DNA of 18,098 nt from Acidobacteriota bacterium (lineage in GTDB: Bacteria; Acidobacteriota; Vicinamibacteria; Vicinamibacterales; CAVVIG01), in contig QHWL01000082.1 in assembly GCA_003222555.1 (NCBI GenBank), positions 1 to 18,098 on the forward strand. The letters are read 5' to 3'. A program made the position numbers and the translations under genes. The notes under the pieces were generated by a model that was not told the origin of the DNA, did not search any database, and saw nothing but the letters and a program-made list of their open reading frames with translations. This document shows positions 1 through 10,881 of this stretch, one piece after another. Each line of letters begins with the position of its first letter. Position 1 is the first letter of the stretch.

Positions 1-1790
<1,790 letters not shown>

Positions 1791-1853
1791 GCTCGTCTCA
1801 CCTTTCACAAAGTCCGGCTCACGCAGGACACTCCGAGATCGGCCCTAAAAGCT

Positions 1854-1940
1854 CTACCACGGAGATCACGGAACACGAACGGAGGTCACCGTTGAATAAA
1901 AGGCCGTGCCCTCTGTAGCCCTCCGTGTTTTCCGTGGTAG
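1854..1940. repeat. Intergenic hairpin repeat, CACGGAG type, copy 1
   Basis: The 10-bp ends CTACCACGGA (1854-1863) and TCCGTGGTAG (1931-1940) are perfect inverted repeats. Between them the arms carry degenerate CACGGA/CGGAGG words that pair imperfectly, with the apex near 1891-1903. The left arm can be aligned word for word with the left arm of the copy at 7904, so the two are members of one dispersed family. It fills most of the 204-nt gap between the DUF502 stop and the hppA start. Confidence 0.85.
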
Positions 1941-1994
1941 CGCCGCAGGCACAGACAGATCTGATCGATTACGGCGACGACACAAAACGCCGGA

Positions 1995-2615
1995 TTATAC
2001 ACGGAAGTCCTTTACACGGTCGTCGCCCCTCCAGCCGCGCAGCCGCGGAGGCAGGGCCATGCCGCCGGTCAAGAAGACACGAATGCCCTCTTCGACCGAA
2101 ACGTCGGGGAAGGTGGCGCGTTCGCGCTCGCAGATGACGATGTCGCCCAAGTACAGATGGTTGGTCGGCACATAGACGGCCAGGAACGGCTCGGGCCCCT
2201 GGCCGCGGTCGATGGTGAACTCGCGCGTGAGGAACCCGAGCGCCAACCCGCGCTTGGGGTCCTCGATCAGCACGACCCGCTTGAAGCCGAATTCGTTGTC
2301 GGGGGAGAAGGCGAAGACGAGTTGCTTCACCGGCGCATAGATCGTGCGAAACACGGGCACTCGCAGCAAATAGCTCTCGGCGCGGCCCAGCAGGCGTCGG
2401 CCGAAGACGTTGGTCGCCAACGCGCCGACGAGCACAATCGCCACTGCCGTCGACAGCGTGCCGAGCCCCGGAATCCGGCGTCCGAGCAGTTGATCGTAGA
2501 ACGGCGTGGTCAGCCCGTCGACGATGCCGAAGATCCAAACGAATGCGGCGACACTGAGAAACAGCGGCACCGTCACGAAGAACCCCGCGATGAAGTAACG
2601 GCGCAGCCGCTGCAT
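1995..2615 (-). CDS. DUF502 family membrane protein
   Basis: A 206-residue protein of the DUF502 family, whose function is not established. It starts with the usual basic patch (MQRLRRYF), followed by a first membrane segment at about residues 8-30 and a second at about 53-70. Then comes the conserved soluble part with RVPVFRTIYAPVKQL near 84-98, a strand region GFKRVVLIEDPKRG, and VYVPTNHLYLGDIV followed by a GG turn near the C-terminus. Family length is usually about 200, so it is complete. The ATG at 2613-2615 fits the family start, but there is no Shine-Dalgarno: the start codon lies 2 nt from a long hairpin repeat that separates it from uppP. It probably sits in the same minus-strand run as uppP and hppA. 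It is known only as a membrane-associated family in bacteria and plants, so no reaction can be assigned. Confidence 0.9.
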   Translation of the reverse strand: MQRLRRYFIAGFFVTVPLFLSVAAFVWIFGIVDGLTTPFYDQLLGRRIPGLGTLSTAVAIVLVGALATNVFGRRLLGRAESYLLRVPVFRTIYAPVKQLVFAFSPDNEFGFKRVVLIEDPKRGLALGFLTREFTIDRGQGPEPFLAVYVPTNHLYLGDIVICERERATFPDVSVEEGIRVFLTGGMALPPRLRGWRGDDRVKDFRV

Positions 2616-2617
2616 CT

Positions 2618-2738
2618 AAATGCACGAATGCAAAAATGCTCGAATGCAAAAATGCTCGAACCTACACATGCACATGCACGAACGCATTCGTGCATTCGTG
2701 CATTCGTGCATTCCTGCATTCTCCTGCATTCGTGCGTT
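2618..2738. repeat. Intergenic hairpin repeat, GAATGCAC/GTGCATTC type
   Basis: The left arm (2618-2682) holds repeated GAATGCA/ATGCTCGAATGC words. The right arm (about 2684-2738) holds four GTGCATTC-like words and variants (CCTGCATTC, CTCCTGCATTC). The arms are inverted complements of each other with scattered mismatches. Within each arm the words recur every 8-10 bases. The element fills the whole gap between the stop of uppP (2747) and the start of the DUF502 gene (2615). It differs in word from the other hairpins of the window but has the same design. Confidence 0.85.
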
Positions 2739-2746
2739 GTCAGGGA

Positions 2747-3607
2747 TCAACGGAACATCCATACCACCACCGCGCCGGCCAACGCCAACCGGTACCAGGC
2801 GAACAGGTCCAGCGAGTGATTCGCGAAGTAGCGGATGCAGAATCTGACCGCCACGTAGCCGACAATCGCCGAGCTCACGATGCCAATCACGAACAGGATC
2901 GCCATATCGGCGTCGAGGCCGGCCTTCAACACCTTCACCCCTTCGCTGGCCGCCGCGGCCAGAATCGCCGGTATCGCGAGCAGGAAGATGAAGCGCGCCG
3001 CGTCCCTCCGCCGGAGGCCCATGAAAAGCGCGACGGCGATCGTCACACCCGAGCGAGACACGCCCGGAATGAGCGCGACGGCTTGCGCGCAGCCGAGCCA
3101 GAACGCTTCGGCCATCGTGAGGCTCCGGTCCGAACGGGTCTTGGTGCCGGCGCGCTCGGCGATGAAGAAGACGATGGCGCCGAGGGCGAGCGCAATGGCG
3201 GCCACCAGCGGCACTCGCATGTGCTCTTCGATCTCGGTGTTGAACAGCAGGCCGACGACGACAGCGGGGATCGTGCCGACGACGAGCAGCCAGGCGAGCC
3301 GCGCGCCCTGGTTTTCTTCGTCACCGCCGGATCCCAACCCTGTTTCCGGGGCATTTCGTACGACTGCCCCGGGATTGAAGACTCGCGGCAGCGACCGGAT
3401 CATCTGCTCGACCTCGGGGCGGAAGTAGATGAGCACGGCGATGAGCGTACCGACGTGGCAGGCGACGTCGAAAGACAGGCCGAAGCGGCCGGCATCGATG
3501 CCGAAGAACGTTCGCGCGAGGATGAGATGCGCCGAACTCGACACTGGCAGAAACTCGGTCAGCCCCTGGACGACGCCGAGCACGGCTGCTTGGAGGGTGG
3601 CGGGCAT
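2747..3607 (-). CDS. uppP: Undecaprenyl-diphosphatase
   Basis: Removes one phosphate from undecaprenyl diphosphate so that the lipid carrier can be reused for peptidoglycan and other envelope polymers; an integral inner-membrane enzyme. The 286 residues match the BacA/UppP family (about 270). Signatures visible are QGLTEFLPVSSSAHL at about residues 13-27, which contains the catalytic Glu/Ser motif, and PGVSRSGVTI near 190, plus about eight hydrophobic spans. I chose the ATG at 3605-3607, giving MPATLQAAVLG, because it matches the family N-terminus and has GGTGAG 9 nt upstream. An in-frame ATG 81 nt further up would add a non-hydrophobic Arg/Ala-rich stretch foreign to the family. There is a mildly long linker (RNAPETGLGSGGDEENQG) after the second span. 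It lies 125 nt downstream of secF, so it may be a weakly coupled last part of the sec operon. Confidence 0.95.
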   Translation of the reverse strand: MPATLQAAVLGVVQGLTEFLPVSSSAHLILARTFFGIDAGRFGLSFDVACHVGTLIAVLIYFRPEVEQMIRSLPRVFNPGAVVRNAPETGLGSGGDEENQGARLAWLLVVGTIPAVVVGLLFNTEIEEHMRVPLVAAIALALGAIVFFIAERAGTKTRSDRSLTMAEAFWLGCAQAVALIPGVSRSGVTIAVALFMGLRRRDAARFIFLLAIPAILAAAASEGVKVLKAGLDADMAILFVIGIVSSAIVGYVAVRFCIRYFANHSLDLFAWYRLALAGAVVVWMFR

Positions 3608-3732
3608 CGTTGTCGGCTCACCAGAGCGCGAGACTCCACGCGCGAGCGCAGCGCCTGCGGCTCGGACGAGCGGGCCCCGCGAGAACACGAAACGTCTTCA
3701 GCGCGTGGGGCCGGCCCCCAGGGCGCCGGCAG

Positions 3733-4737
3733 CTAAGATGCGCGCGCTTTCCTTTGAGGCTTGGATCGGCGCGTGGGCTGCTGCGGTGCGACGACGGTCG
3801 TGGCGGGTGCGTGCGCAGCGGCTCGTGTCGGACCGCTGCCGCGCCAGAAGCTCACGATCGCCGCGGCGATGAAGACGCTGGAGTAGGTGCCGGTGATAAT
3901 GCCGACCACCATCGTGAACGCGAAGCCGTGCAGCACTTCGCCGCCGAAAAAGAAGAGGGCGAGCGCCGTGAGCAGCGCCGTGCCCGATGTGATCACCGTC
4001 CGTCCCAACGTCTGGTTGACCGAGATGTTGATCACCTGGTTCAGCGAATCGCGCCGCATGGACCTCAGATTTTCGCGAATCCGGTCGAAGATGACGATGG
4101 TGTCGTTGGTCGAATAGCCGGTCATCGTGAGAATCGCCGCAACCACGTTCAGCGACATGTCGTAGCGGAAGAACGCCAGGAACGCGAGCGTGATCAACAG
4201 ATCGTGAATCGTCGCGATGACGGCGCCGACGCCGAAGCTGAACTGAAAGCGAAACGCCAGATACAGAAGGATGCCGATGAGCGACAACACCGTCGCCTGC
4301 AGCCCTTTGCTGCGCAGCTCCCGGCCGACGGCCGGGCCGACGATTTCAGTACCGGACCTCTTGAAGGTGCCCACGGTGCCTTGCTTGAGCGCATTCTCGA
4401 CAGCGTCCGCGGTCGTACTGAGCGACGCCCCCGACTCGGCGCCGACCTGCGGGACGCGAATCATCACCTCGCGCCGTGAGGCGTCGCCGTAAGTCTGAAC
4501 GATGACGCTCTGACCGCCGCCCGGAAACGACTTGTCGAGGGCGGCCCGCACCTGCTGAACCGAGGTCGGTTGATCGAACTGCAAGATGAGCACGGTGCCG
4601 CCGGCGAACTCGACGCCTTGCGGAATGCCCTTGGTGACGATCGTGGCGATTCCGGCGATGATGATCAGCCAGGAGAGCGCCAGGGCGTGCCAGCGCCAGC
4701 GCAGGAAGTCGTAATTGGGCTTGTTGAAAATATGCAT
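3733..4737 (-). CDS. secF: Protein translocase subunit SecF
   Basis: Partner of SecD in the proton-driven accessory complex that pulls preproteins through SecYEG from the periplasmic side. The 334 residues show the family layout: a first span at about 18-36, the periplasmic domain beginning GVEFAGGTVLILQF, then EIVGPAVGRELRSKG and five spans, with the conserved MTGYSTNDTIVIFDRIREN (about residues 205-223) and LGRTVITSGTALLTALALFFFGG. A C-terminal tail of about 35 residues rich in Ala, Pro, Arg and Lys follows the last span and is not conserved. The ATG lies 2 nt after the secD stop with no Shine-Dalgarno, which points to translational coupling. Confidence 0.97.
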   Translation of the reverse strand: MHIFNKPNYDFLRWRWHALALSWLIIIAGIATIVTKGIPQGVEFAGGTVLILQFDQPTSVQQVRAALDKSFPGGGQSVIVQTYGDASRREVMIRVPQVGAESGASLSTTADAVENALKQGTVGTFKRSGTEIVGPAVGRELRSKGLQATVLSLIGILLYLAFRFQFSFGVGAVIATIHDLLITLAFLAFFRYDMSLNVVAAILTMTGYSTNDTIVIFDRIRENLRSMRRDSLNQVINISVNQTLGRTVITSGTALLTALALFFFGGEVLHGFAFTMVVGIITGTYSSVFIAAAIVSFWRGSGPTRAAAHAPATTVVAPQQPTRRSKPQRKARAS

Positions 4738-4739
4738 GG

Positions 4740-6341
4740 CTAGATTGAAAGCGTCGCGACCTGGTGGCGCCTTGCGAGCGCCAGCTCGAACAGGGTCTTC
4801 GACACGAAGATCGAGGTGAACAGGTTTGAGATCAAGCCGAAGAACAGCGTCACGGCGAACCCGCGAATCGGCCCGGTGCCGAACTGGAACAGAAACGCCG
4901 CCGAGATGAGCGCCGAGACGTGCGTGTCGACGAGCGTCCAGAACACGCGGCTGAACCCCGCGTTGATCGCGGCGCGCACGCCGCGCTGCGCCTCGAGCTC
5001 TTCCTTGATGCGCTCGAAAATGAGCACGTTCGAGTCCACACCGATCCCCATGGTGAGCACGAAGCCCGCGATGCCCGGCAGCGTCATCACGGCGCCGATA
5101 TACGCCATCAGCCCGAGCAGGATGATGAGGTTGAAGATGAGCGCCACGACCGCGTTCACACCGGACAACCTGTAGTAGACGAGCATGAAGCTGACGACGA
5201 GCAGCAGGCCGACGACCGAGGCGAGGACGCCCGAGCGGATCGAATCGGCTCCCAGGCTCGGCCCGATCGTGCGCTCCTGCAGATATGTGAGCGACGCCGG
5301 CAGCGCGCCCGACCGCAGGATGAGCGACAGGTTCTGCACTTCTTCCTGGGTGAAGCTGCCGGTGATGCGGCCGTCCGTGGTGATGCGCGAGTCGATCCGG
5401 GGCGCCGACTGCACGCGGCCGTCGAGAATGATGGCGAGCTGCCGGCCGATGTTCTCGCTGGTGACCTTGCCGAACTTGCGTCCGCCTTCCGAGTTGAGCG
5501 TGAAGCTGACGGCCGCCTGATTGTTTTCGTCGAGCGACGGCCTGGCATTGCGCAAATCGCGGCCGGTCACCGCCGCCGCTTTTCGCACCAAGTAGTACAC
5601 GGTGCCGGCCGCTTCGCCTGCAGTGCCGGTCGCGCCCGGGACGATTTCCATGCCGGCCGGCACCTGCCCGTTCTGCTGCAGAGCTTCCGCGGTCGGGGAC
5701 GGCCCCTGTTCGACGATTTTCAACTCGAGCAACCCGGTCGACCGGATAATCTCCTTCGCGCGCTCGACGTCGGTGACGCCCGGCAGCTGAACCAGAATCT
5801 CGTCGCCGCCCTCACCCTGCTGCGCGATGTCGGGCTCGGTGACGCCGAGCTCGTTCACGCGACGCTCGATGGTCTGTCTCGCCTGCACCACCGAGTCGTC
5901 GCGAAGGTTGACCACGATGTTGGGCTTCATCGTGAACGTGTAAGTACCGTTGGTGCCCGCGCTCCGATCGAAGTTGGCCTGGACTTCGATGGCGGCCTGT
6001 CGGAACGCGGCGTCCTGGGCCGGCGGCACCCCCTCGACACGGAAATGGGTCGAGTCGGGTGACGTCACGGTCACCCCGGTAATCCCGCGCTTGGTCAGCT
6101 CCTCGCGCAGCCGCTCCATCTCCGTCTCGGTTTCGATCCGGAGCGCATCGTCGGTCTGCACCCGCAGGACGAGGTGCACGCCGCCCTTGAGATCGAGTCC
6201 CAGCTTCAACTGCTTGTCCATCAGCCAGCCCGGTGAATGGACGCCGTAGTGCGCGGCGACGATCGGGTAGACACCCACGCTCCCGAACACCACGAAGACG
6301 GCGAGAATAGTGATGACTTTCCAGCGTAGATTGCTTGGCAT
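4740..6341 (-). CDS. secD: Protein translocase subunit SecD
   Basis: Large subunit of the SecDF export motor in the inner membrane. The 533 residues include an N-terminal span (about 9-30), the motif GLDLKGG at 48-54, a long periplasmic region with the P1 head domain, then TIGPSLGADSI and five C-terminal spans. The proton-path motif TMGIGVDSNVLIFERIKEEL lies near 440-460, and the family end GPIRGFAVTLFFGLISN is present. The start ATG has GGTGAG 10 nt upstream, overlapping the end of yajC, whose stop is 3 nt away. Order and spacing show one operon, tgt-yajC-secD-secF. Nothing in it is truncated. Confidence 0.97.
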   Translation of the reverse strand: MPSNLRWKVITILAVFVVFGSVGVYPIVAAHYGVHSPGWLMDKQLKLGLDLKGGVHLVLRVQTDDALRIETETEMERLREELTKRGITGVTVTSPDSTHFRVEGVPPAQDAAFRQAAIEVQANFDRSAGTNGTYTFTMKPNIVVNLRDDSVVQARQTIERRVNELGVTEPDIAQQGEGGDEILVQLPGVTDVERAKEIIRSTGLLELKIVEQGPSPTAEALQQNGQVPAGMEIVPGATGTAGEAAGTVYYLVRKAAAVTGRDLRNARPSLDENNQAAVSFTLNSEGGRKFGKVTSENIGRQLAIILDGRVQSAPRIDSRITTDGRITGSFTQEEVQNLSLILRSGALPASLTYLQERTIGPSLGADSIRSGVLASVVGLLLVVSFMLVYYRLSGVNAVVALIFNLIILLGLMAYIGAVMTLPGIAGFVLTMGIGVDSNVLIFERIKEELEAQRGVRAAINAGFSRVFWTLVDTHVSALISAAFLFQFGTGPIRGFAVTLFFGLISNLFTSIFVSKTLFELALARRHQVATLSI

Positions 6342-6344
6342 AGC

Positions 6345-7861
<1,517 letters not shown>

Positions 7862-7903
7862 TCAGTTTACAATCGCAATGCTCCATCACTTACACTCGCA
7901 CAT

Positions 7904-8005
7904 GCTCTACCACGGAGGTCACCGATACGAACAGAGGTCACGGATTAAAACCTTTAACAAGCTTTCCGTGTCCTCCGTTCGTTTCCGTGTCCTCCGTGGT
8001 AGAGC
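7904..8005. repeat. Intergenic hairpin repeat, CACGGAG type, copy 2
   Basis: The ends are a perfect 15-bp inverted repeat (7904-7918 with 7991-8005, GCTCTACCACGGAGG). Pairing continues with few mismatches through ACGAAC-GAGG-CACGGA words to about 7947 and 7961, leaving an A/T-rich apex (ATTAAAACCTTTAAC). It is the best-preserved hairpin in the window and aligns with the copy at 1854-1940. It lies between the divergent starts of tgt and ddl. Confidence 0.92.
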
Positions 8006-8040
8006 TTGAGTGGTAGCGCTTTGAGTGAGTAGCGCCTTGA
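7996..8040 (+). repeat. Three tandem 14-16 bp units directly before ddl
   Basis: Units GTGGTAGAGCTTGA (7996-8009), GTGGTAGCGCTTTGA (8010-8024) and GTGAGTAGCGCCTTGA (8025-8040) follow each other without a gap. The first overlaps the right end of the hairpin. They end 10 nt before the ddl start codon and take the place where a Shine-Dalgarno would be expected. Confidence 0.75.
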
Positions 8041-8050
8041 ACGGACCAAC

Positions 8051-9187
8051 GTGAAAAAAATCCGCGTCGGCGTGATCTACGGCGGCCGTTCCGGCGAGCA
8101 CGAGGTGTCGCTCGCCTCGGCGGCGGCGGTGTTCCAAAACCTGGATCCGCAACGCTACGATCCGATCGCCATCCGCATCGAGAAGGACGGCCGCTGGACG
8201 CTGGCCGACCACCCCCCGAGGCTTGTGTCGGCGGCCAGCGTCATCGAGGCGGCGGCCAACACCCGGCCGGTCGAGACCGGACGCGAAGCGCACCTGGTCG
8301 CCCACCCCGGCATCGAAACAGTCCTGACGATCGACCGCACGGACCGCCACCATGAGGTCGTTTCCGGTCTCGCCCTCGACGTCGTGTTTCCGGTGCTGCA
8401 CGGCCCCTACGGCGAAGACGGCACCGTTCAAGGTTTGCTCGAGCTCGCCAACGTGCCGTACGTCGGCGCGGGCGTCCTCGCGTCGGCCGTCGGCATGGAC
8501 AAGGCGACGATGAAGCTCGTGTTCGCAGCCTGCGGGCTGCCGATTTGCGATTACGAGGTCGTTCTCAAGCGCGACTGGCAGCGCGACGAGCGCCGAACGA
8601 TGCACACGATCGTCACGCGGCTGGGCTTTCCGGTGTTCGTGAAGCCGGCGAACCTGGGATCGAGCGTCGGCATTTCGAAAGCCAGGCACGCCGCCCAACT
8701 GCGGACGGCGATCACGTTGGCCGCCGAGTTCGACCGCAAGATCGTGATTGAAGCCGCCGTGCCGAAGGCGCGCGAGATCGAGTGCGCCGTCGTCGGCAAC
8801 GACGAGCCCGAGGCCTCGATGCCGGGCGAGATTATCACCTCGCGCGAATTCTACGACTACCAAGCCAAGTACCTCGACGAAGGATCGCGGTCGGTGATTC
8901 CGGCGCCCCTCACCGATGCACAGACGCAAGAAATTCGAACGCTGGCGGTCGCCGCCTTCAAGGCGGTCGACTGCGCCGGCATGGCGCGCGTCGACTTTCT
9001 GCTCGAGGGCGAGAGCGGTGTGCTGTACGTCAACGAGCTGAACACGATTCCCGGATTCACGACGATCAGCATGTATTCGAAGATGTGGGAAGCGAGCGGC
9101 CTGCCCTACCCCGCGCTCATCGATCGGCTCATCGCGCTCGCCCTCGAACGGCACGCCCAAAAACAGCAGCTCCGGACCAGTATGTGA
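8051..9187 (+). CDS. ddl: D-alanine--D-alanine ligase
   Basis: ATP-grasp enzyme joining two D-Ala for the peptidoglycan precursor in the cytoplasm. The 378 residues show the N-terminal VGVIYGGRSGEHEVSLASA, then HGPYGEDGTVQGLLELANVP, the ATP-binding lid VKPANLGSSVGISKA, the omega loop YDYQAKY, ARVDFLL and NELNTIPGFT. The Tyr-containing omega loop (YDYQAKY) is that of D-Ala-specific ligases, not of D-Ala-D-Lac (VanA-type) enzymes. The start is GTG at 8051, giving MKKIRVGVIYGG, which fits the family; the Shine-Dalgarno is poor and three short tandem units lie directly upstream. The stop is TGA at 9185-9187, followed 6 nt later by a hairpin repeat. Confidence 0.96.
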   Translation: MKKIRVGVIYGGRSGEHEVSLASAAAVFQNLDPQRYDPIAIRIEKDGRWTLADHPPRLVSAASVIEAAANTRPVETGREAHLVAHPGIETVLTIDRTDRHHEVVSGLALDVVFPVLHGPYGEDGTVQGLLELANVPYVGAGVLASAVGMDKATMKLVFAACGLPICDYEVVLKRDWQRDERRTMHTIVTRLGFPVFVKPANLGSSVGISKARHAAQLRTAITLAAEFDRKIVIEAAVPKAREIECAVVGNDEPEASMPGEIITSREFYDYQAKYLDEGSRSVIPAPLTDAQTQEIRTLAVAAFKAVDCAGMARVDFLLEGESGVLYVNELNTIPGFTTISMYSKMWEASGLPYPALIDRLIALALERHAQKQQLRTSM

Positions 9188-9193
9188 ACGTTC

Positions 9194-9276
9194 ATCACGA
9201 AGACGCGAAGGACACGAAGAACCTCTTGTACAAGGGATTCCTTCGTGTGTCTTCGCGATCTTCGTGCCTTCGCGAT
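9194..9276. repeat. Intergenic hairpin repeat, CGAAG type, copy 1
   Basis: Left arm ATCACGAAGACGCGAAGGACACGAAG (from 9194) is the inverted complement, with mismatches, of the right arm ending CTTCGTGCCTTCGCGAT (9276). The repeated word is CGAAG with a CAC/CGC lead. The apex contains a perfect 10-bp palindrome CTTGTACAAG at 9225-9234. It fills the gap between ddl and the TPR-like gene and could end ddl transcription, though no T-tract follows. Confidence 0.85.
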
Positions 9277-9300
9277 GTACTACGGCGTTGGGAGCCCCGG

Positions 9301-10872
9301 ATGCGCGCGTGGGCCGCAGGCGCTTTCGCTGTGGCAATCCTCTTTGCGTCGTCGGCCGGGGCGGCGCTCACCGAAGGCGGCCGGCTCAGGGCCGTCTACG
9401 ACACGATCCTTGACGCGCAATTCGATCGCGTCGATGCGCAGCTGAAGCAGACCTGTCCGCCCGCTCCGGGAGAGGCCTGCCAGACGCTCGGCGTGGTCGC
9501 GCTGTGGTGGCAGATTCTCATCAATCCCGAAAGCCGTCTGCTCGATCGGCGTTTCGCAGATGCGGCCGCGGCGGCTATCTTGGCCAACACCCGGTGGACC
9601 AGCCGCGAGCCACAACGCGCAGAAGCCTGGTTCTATTTGGCTGGGTCGTATGCGCCACTGGTGCAGTGGCACGTGCTCCGACGCGAGCGGCTCACGGCCG
9701 CGCGCGAGGGAAGCCAGATCAAGACCGCGCTCGAGCGAGCGCTGCAGCTCGATCCGGCGCTGAACGATGCGTATTTCGGCATCGGCCTCTACCATTACTA
9801 CGCCGACGTGGCCCCGGCGGCGGCGAAGTTCCTGCGGTGGCTGCTGCTACTGCCTGGCGGCGACCGCGTGAAGGGACTCCAGGAGATGCTCCAGGCTCGC
9901 GAGCGCGGCGAGCTGCTCAGAGGAGAGGCCGACTATCAGCTGCATCTGGTGTATTTGTGGTACGAGCAGAAGCCGCGGCAGGCGCTCGATTTGCTCGAAA
10001 TACTCGAGGCGCGCTATCCCTCGAACCCGCTCTTTCTCCAGCGCATCGCCGAAGTCGAGAGCGAATACTTTCAGGATCACCCGGCGAGCGCCGCCGGGTG
10101 GCAAACCCTGCTCGATCGCGCGCGCGGCGGCCGCGTGTGGGACGCCCCGCTGGCCGAGGTGCGCGCACGGCTGGGGCTCGCCTCCGAGCTCGACGCGATG
10201 TATGAAAGCGACCGCGCGATCGAAGAGTTGAAAAGAGTCGTCGAACTGAAGCCAATCGCACCGTTCGCCGCACGCACCCAGCTGCAGCTGGGCACGGCGT
10301 ACGATCGACTGGGGCAACGCGATCTCGCCGCGGCCGCTTACGTGACCGCGGTGGCGCTCGCGTCCGATGACGACCCGCTCCGGATTCGCGAGCGCGCCCG
10401 CTCGGGCCTGCGGCAGAGGCCCGACGTGCGTGTCGCCGAGGCCTACCGCCTGTCGCTCGACGGCTGGCGCGCGCTGGAGCGCGGTGCACACGAGGACGCC
10501 CGGCGCCTCCTGACGCGCGCCGTGATGCTCGCCCCCGAAGACTCGGTCGCTCGCTATCGCTATGCTCGCGCGCTCGAAGCGGACGGCGATCGCGCCAACG
10601 CGCGCGCGCAACTCGAAAAAGTGATCGCCGCGCGCCCGATTCCTCCCGCAGTCGTGCTCGCCGACGCGTATGTGGCCTACGCGCAGCTGCTCGAGCGCGC
10701 CGGTGAACGCGCGCGCGCGATCACGATGTATCGTGAGGCCGCCCGACTCGTCGGAGGTGTTCCCCGCGCGCGCGATCAGGCGAAGCGTGCGCTCGAACGA
10801 CTGTCGACGAGTTCAACTTTTTTTGACTTTTTTTTCAGATTGTGCTTGACATCGTGCGCGTCCCGCCCGTAA
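9301..10872 (+). CDS. Exported TPR-like repeat protein of unknown function
   Basis: Predicted 523-residue exported protein. Residues 1-21 form a signal peptide (MRAWAAGAFAVAILFASSAGA), so it should act in the periplasm or at the envelope. The body is alpha-helical with Ala/Arg/Leu-rich repeats of TPR character, for example ALERALQLDPALNDAYFGIG, ALDLLEILEARYPSNP, LQLGTAYDRLGQRDLAAAAY and ARALEADGDRANARAQLEKV. Start ATG at 9301 follows GGGAG with 6 nt spacing; the frame is open further upstream but that part is antisense-like and overlaps ddl. Two cysteines lie close together near residues 56-66. The C-terminal tail after KRALERLS is unusual (TSSTFFDFFFRLCLTSCASRP): its T-tracts and TTGACA look like the promoter region of the next unit rather than selected protein. 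TPR proteins usually mediate protein contacts; no specific role can be named. Confidence 0.85.
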   Translation: MRAWAAGAFAVAILFASSAGAALTEGGRLRAVYDTILDAQFDRVDAQLKQTCPPAPGEACQTLGVVALWWQILINPESRLLDRRFADAAAAAILANTRWTSREPQRAEAWFYLAGSYAPLVQWHVLRRERLTAAREGSQIKTALERALQLDPALNDAYFGIGLYHYYADVAPAAAKFLRWLLLLPGGDRVKGLQEMLQARERGELLRGEADYQLHLVYLWYEQKPRQALDLLEILEARYPSNPLFLQRIAEVESEYFQDHPASAAGWQTLLDRARGGRVWDAPLAEVRARLGLASELDAMYESDRAIEELKRVVELKPIAPFAARTQLQLGTAYDRLGQRDLAAAAYVTAVALASDDDPLRIRERARSGLRQRPDVRVAEAYRLSLDGWRALERGAHEDARRLLTRAVMLAPEDSVARYRYARALEADGDRANARAQLEKVIAARPIPPAVVLADAYVAYAQLLERAGERARAITMYREAARLVGGVPRARDQAKRALERLSTSSTFFDFFFRLCLTSCASRP

Positions 10873-10873
10873 T
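10846..10873 (+). promoter_or_regulatory. Candidate sigma-70-type promoter with upstream T-tracts
   Basis: A perfect TTGACA (10846-10851) is followed after 16 nt by CGTAAT (10868-10873), or after 18 nt by TAATCT (10870-10875). Two long T-tracts (10818-10824 and 10828-10835) lie just upstream and could act as an UP element. This A/T-rich patch stands out in GC-rich surroundings. It overlaps the last codons of the TPR-like gene and faces the small lysine-rich ORF. Confidence 0.6.
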
Positions 10874-10881
10874 CTACCTGT

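Noticed and set aside
2618..2738. CRISPR-like array because of regularly repeated words
   Set aside because: Words are 8-10 nt with no spacers, and the two halves are inverted complements; it is a hairpin, and no cas gene is present.
3608..3688. Longer uppP start at the upstream ATG (3688)
   Set aside because: The extra 27 residues are Arg/Ala-rich and not part of the family; the ATG at 3607 has a better ribosome site and the normal N-terminus.
3707..3718. GGGGCCGGCCCC palindrome between secF and uppP as a terminator
   Set aside because: No T-tract on either strand and no loop; short GC palindromes are expected in this composition.
2636..3736. Plus-strand open frame across the GAATGCAC repeat and uppP
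   Set aside because: It begins inside the repeat (peptide of Cys/His/Ala words) and is antisense to uppP; not a real protein.
7919..9337. Long open frame on the minus strand across ddl
   Set aside because: Antisense to ddl and running through two hairpin repeats; no domain recognisable.
10818..10835. T-tracts as a terminator of the TPR-like gene
   Set aside because: No GC-rich stem precedes them and they lie inside the reading frame directly before TTGACA, so an UP-element role fits better.
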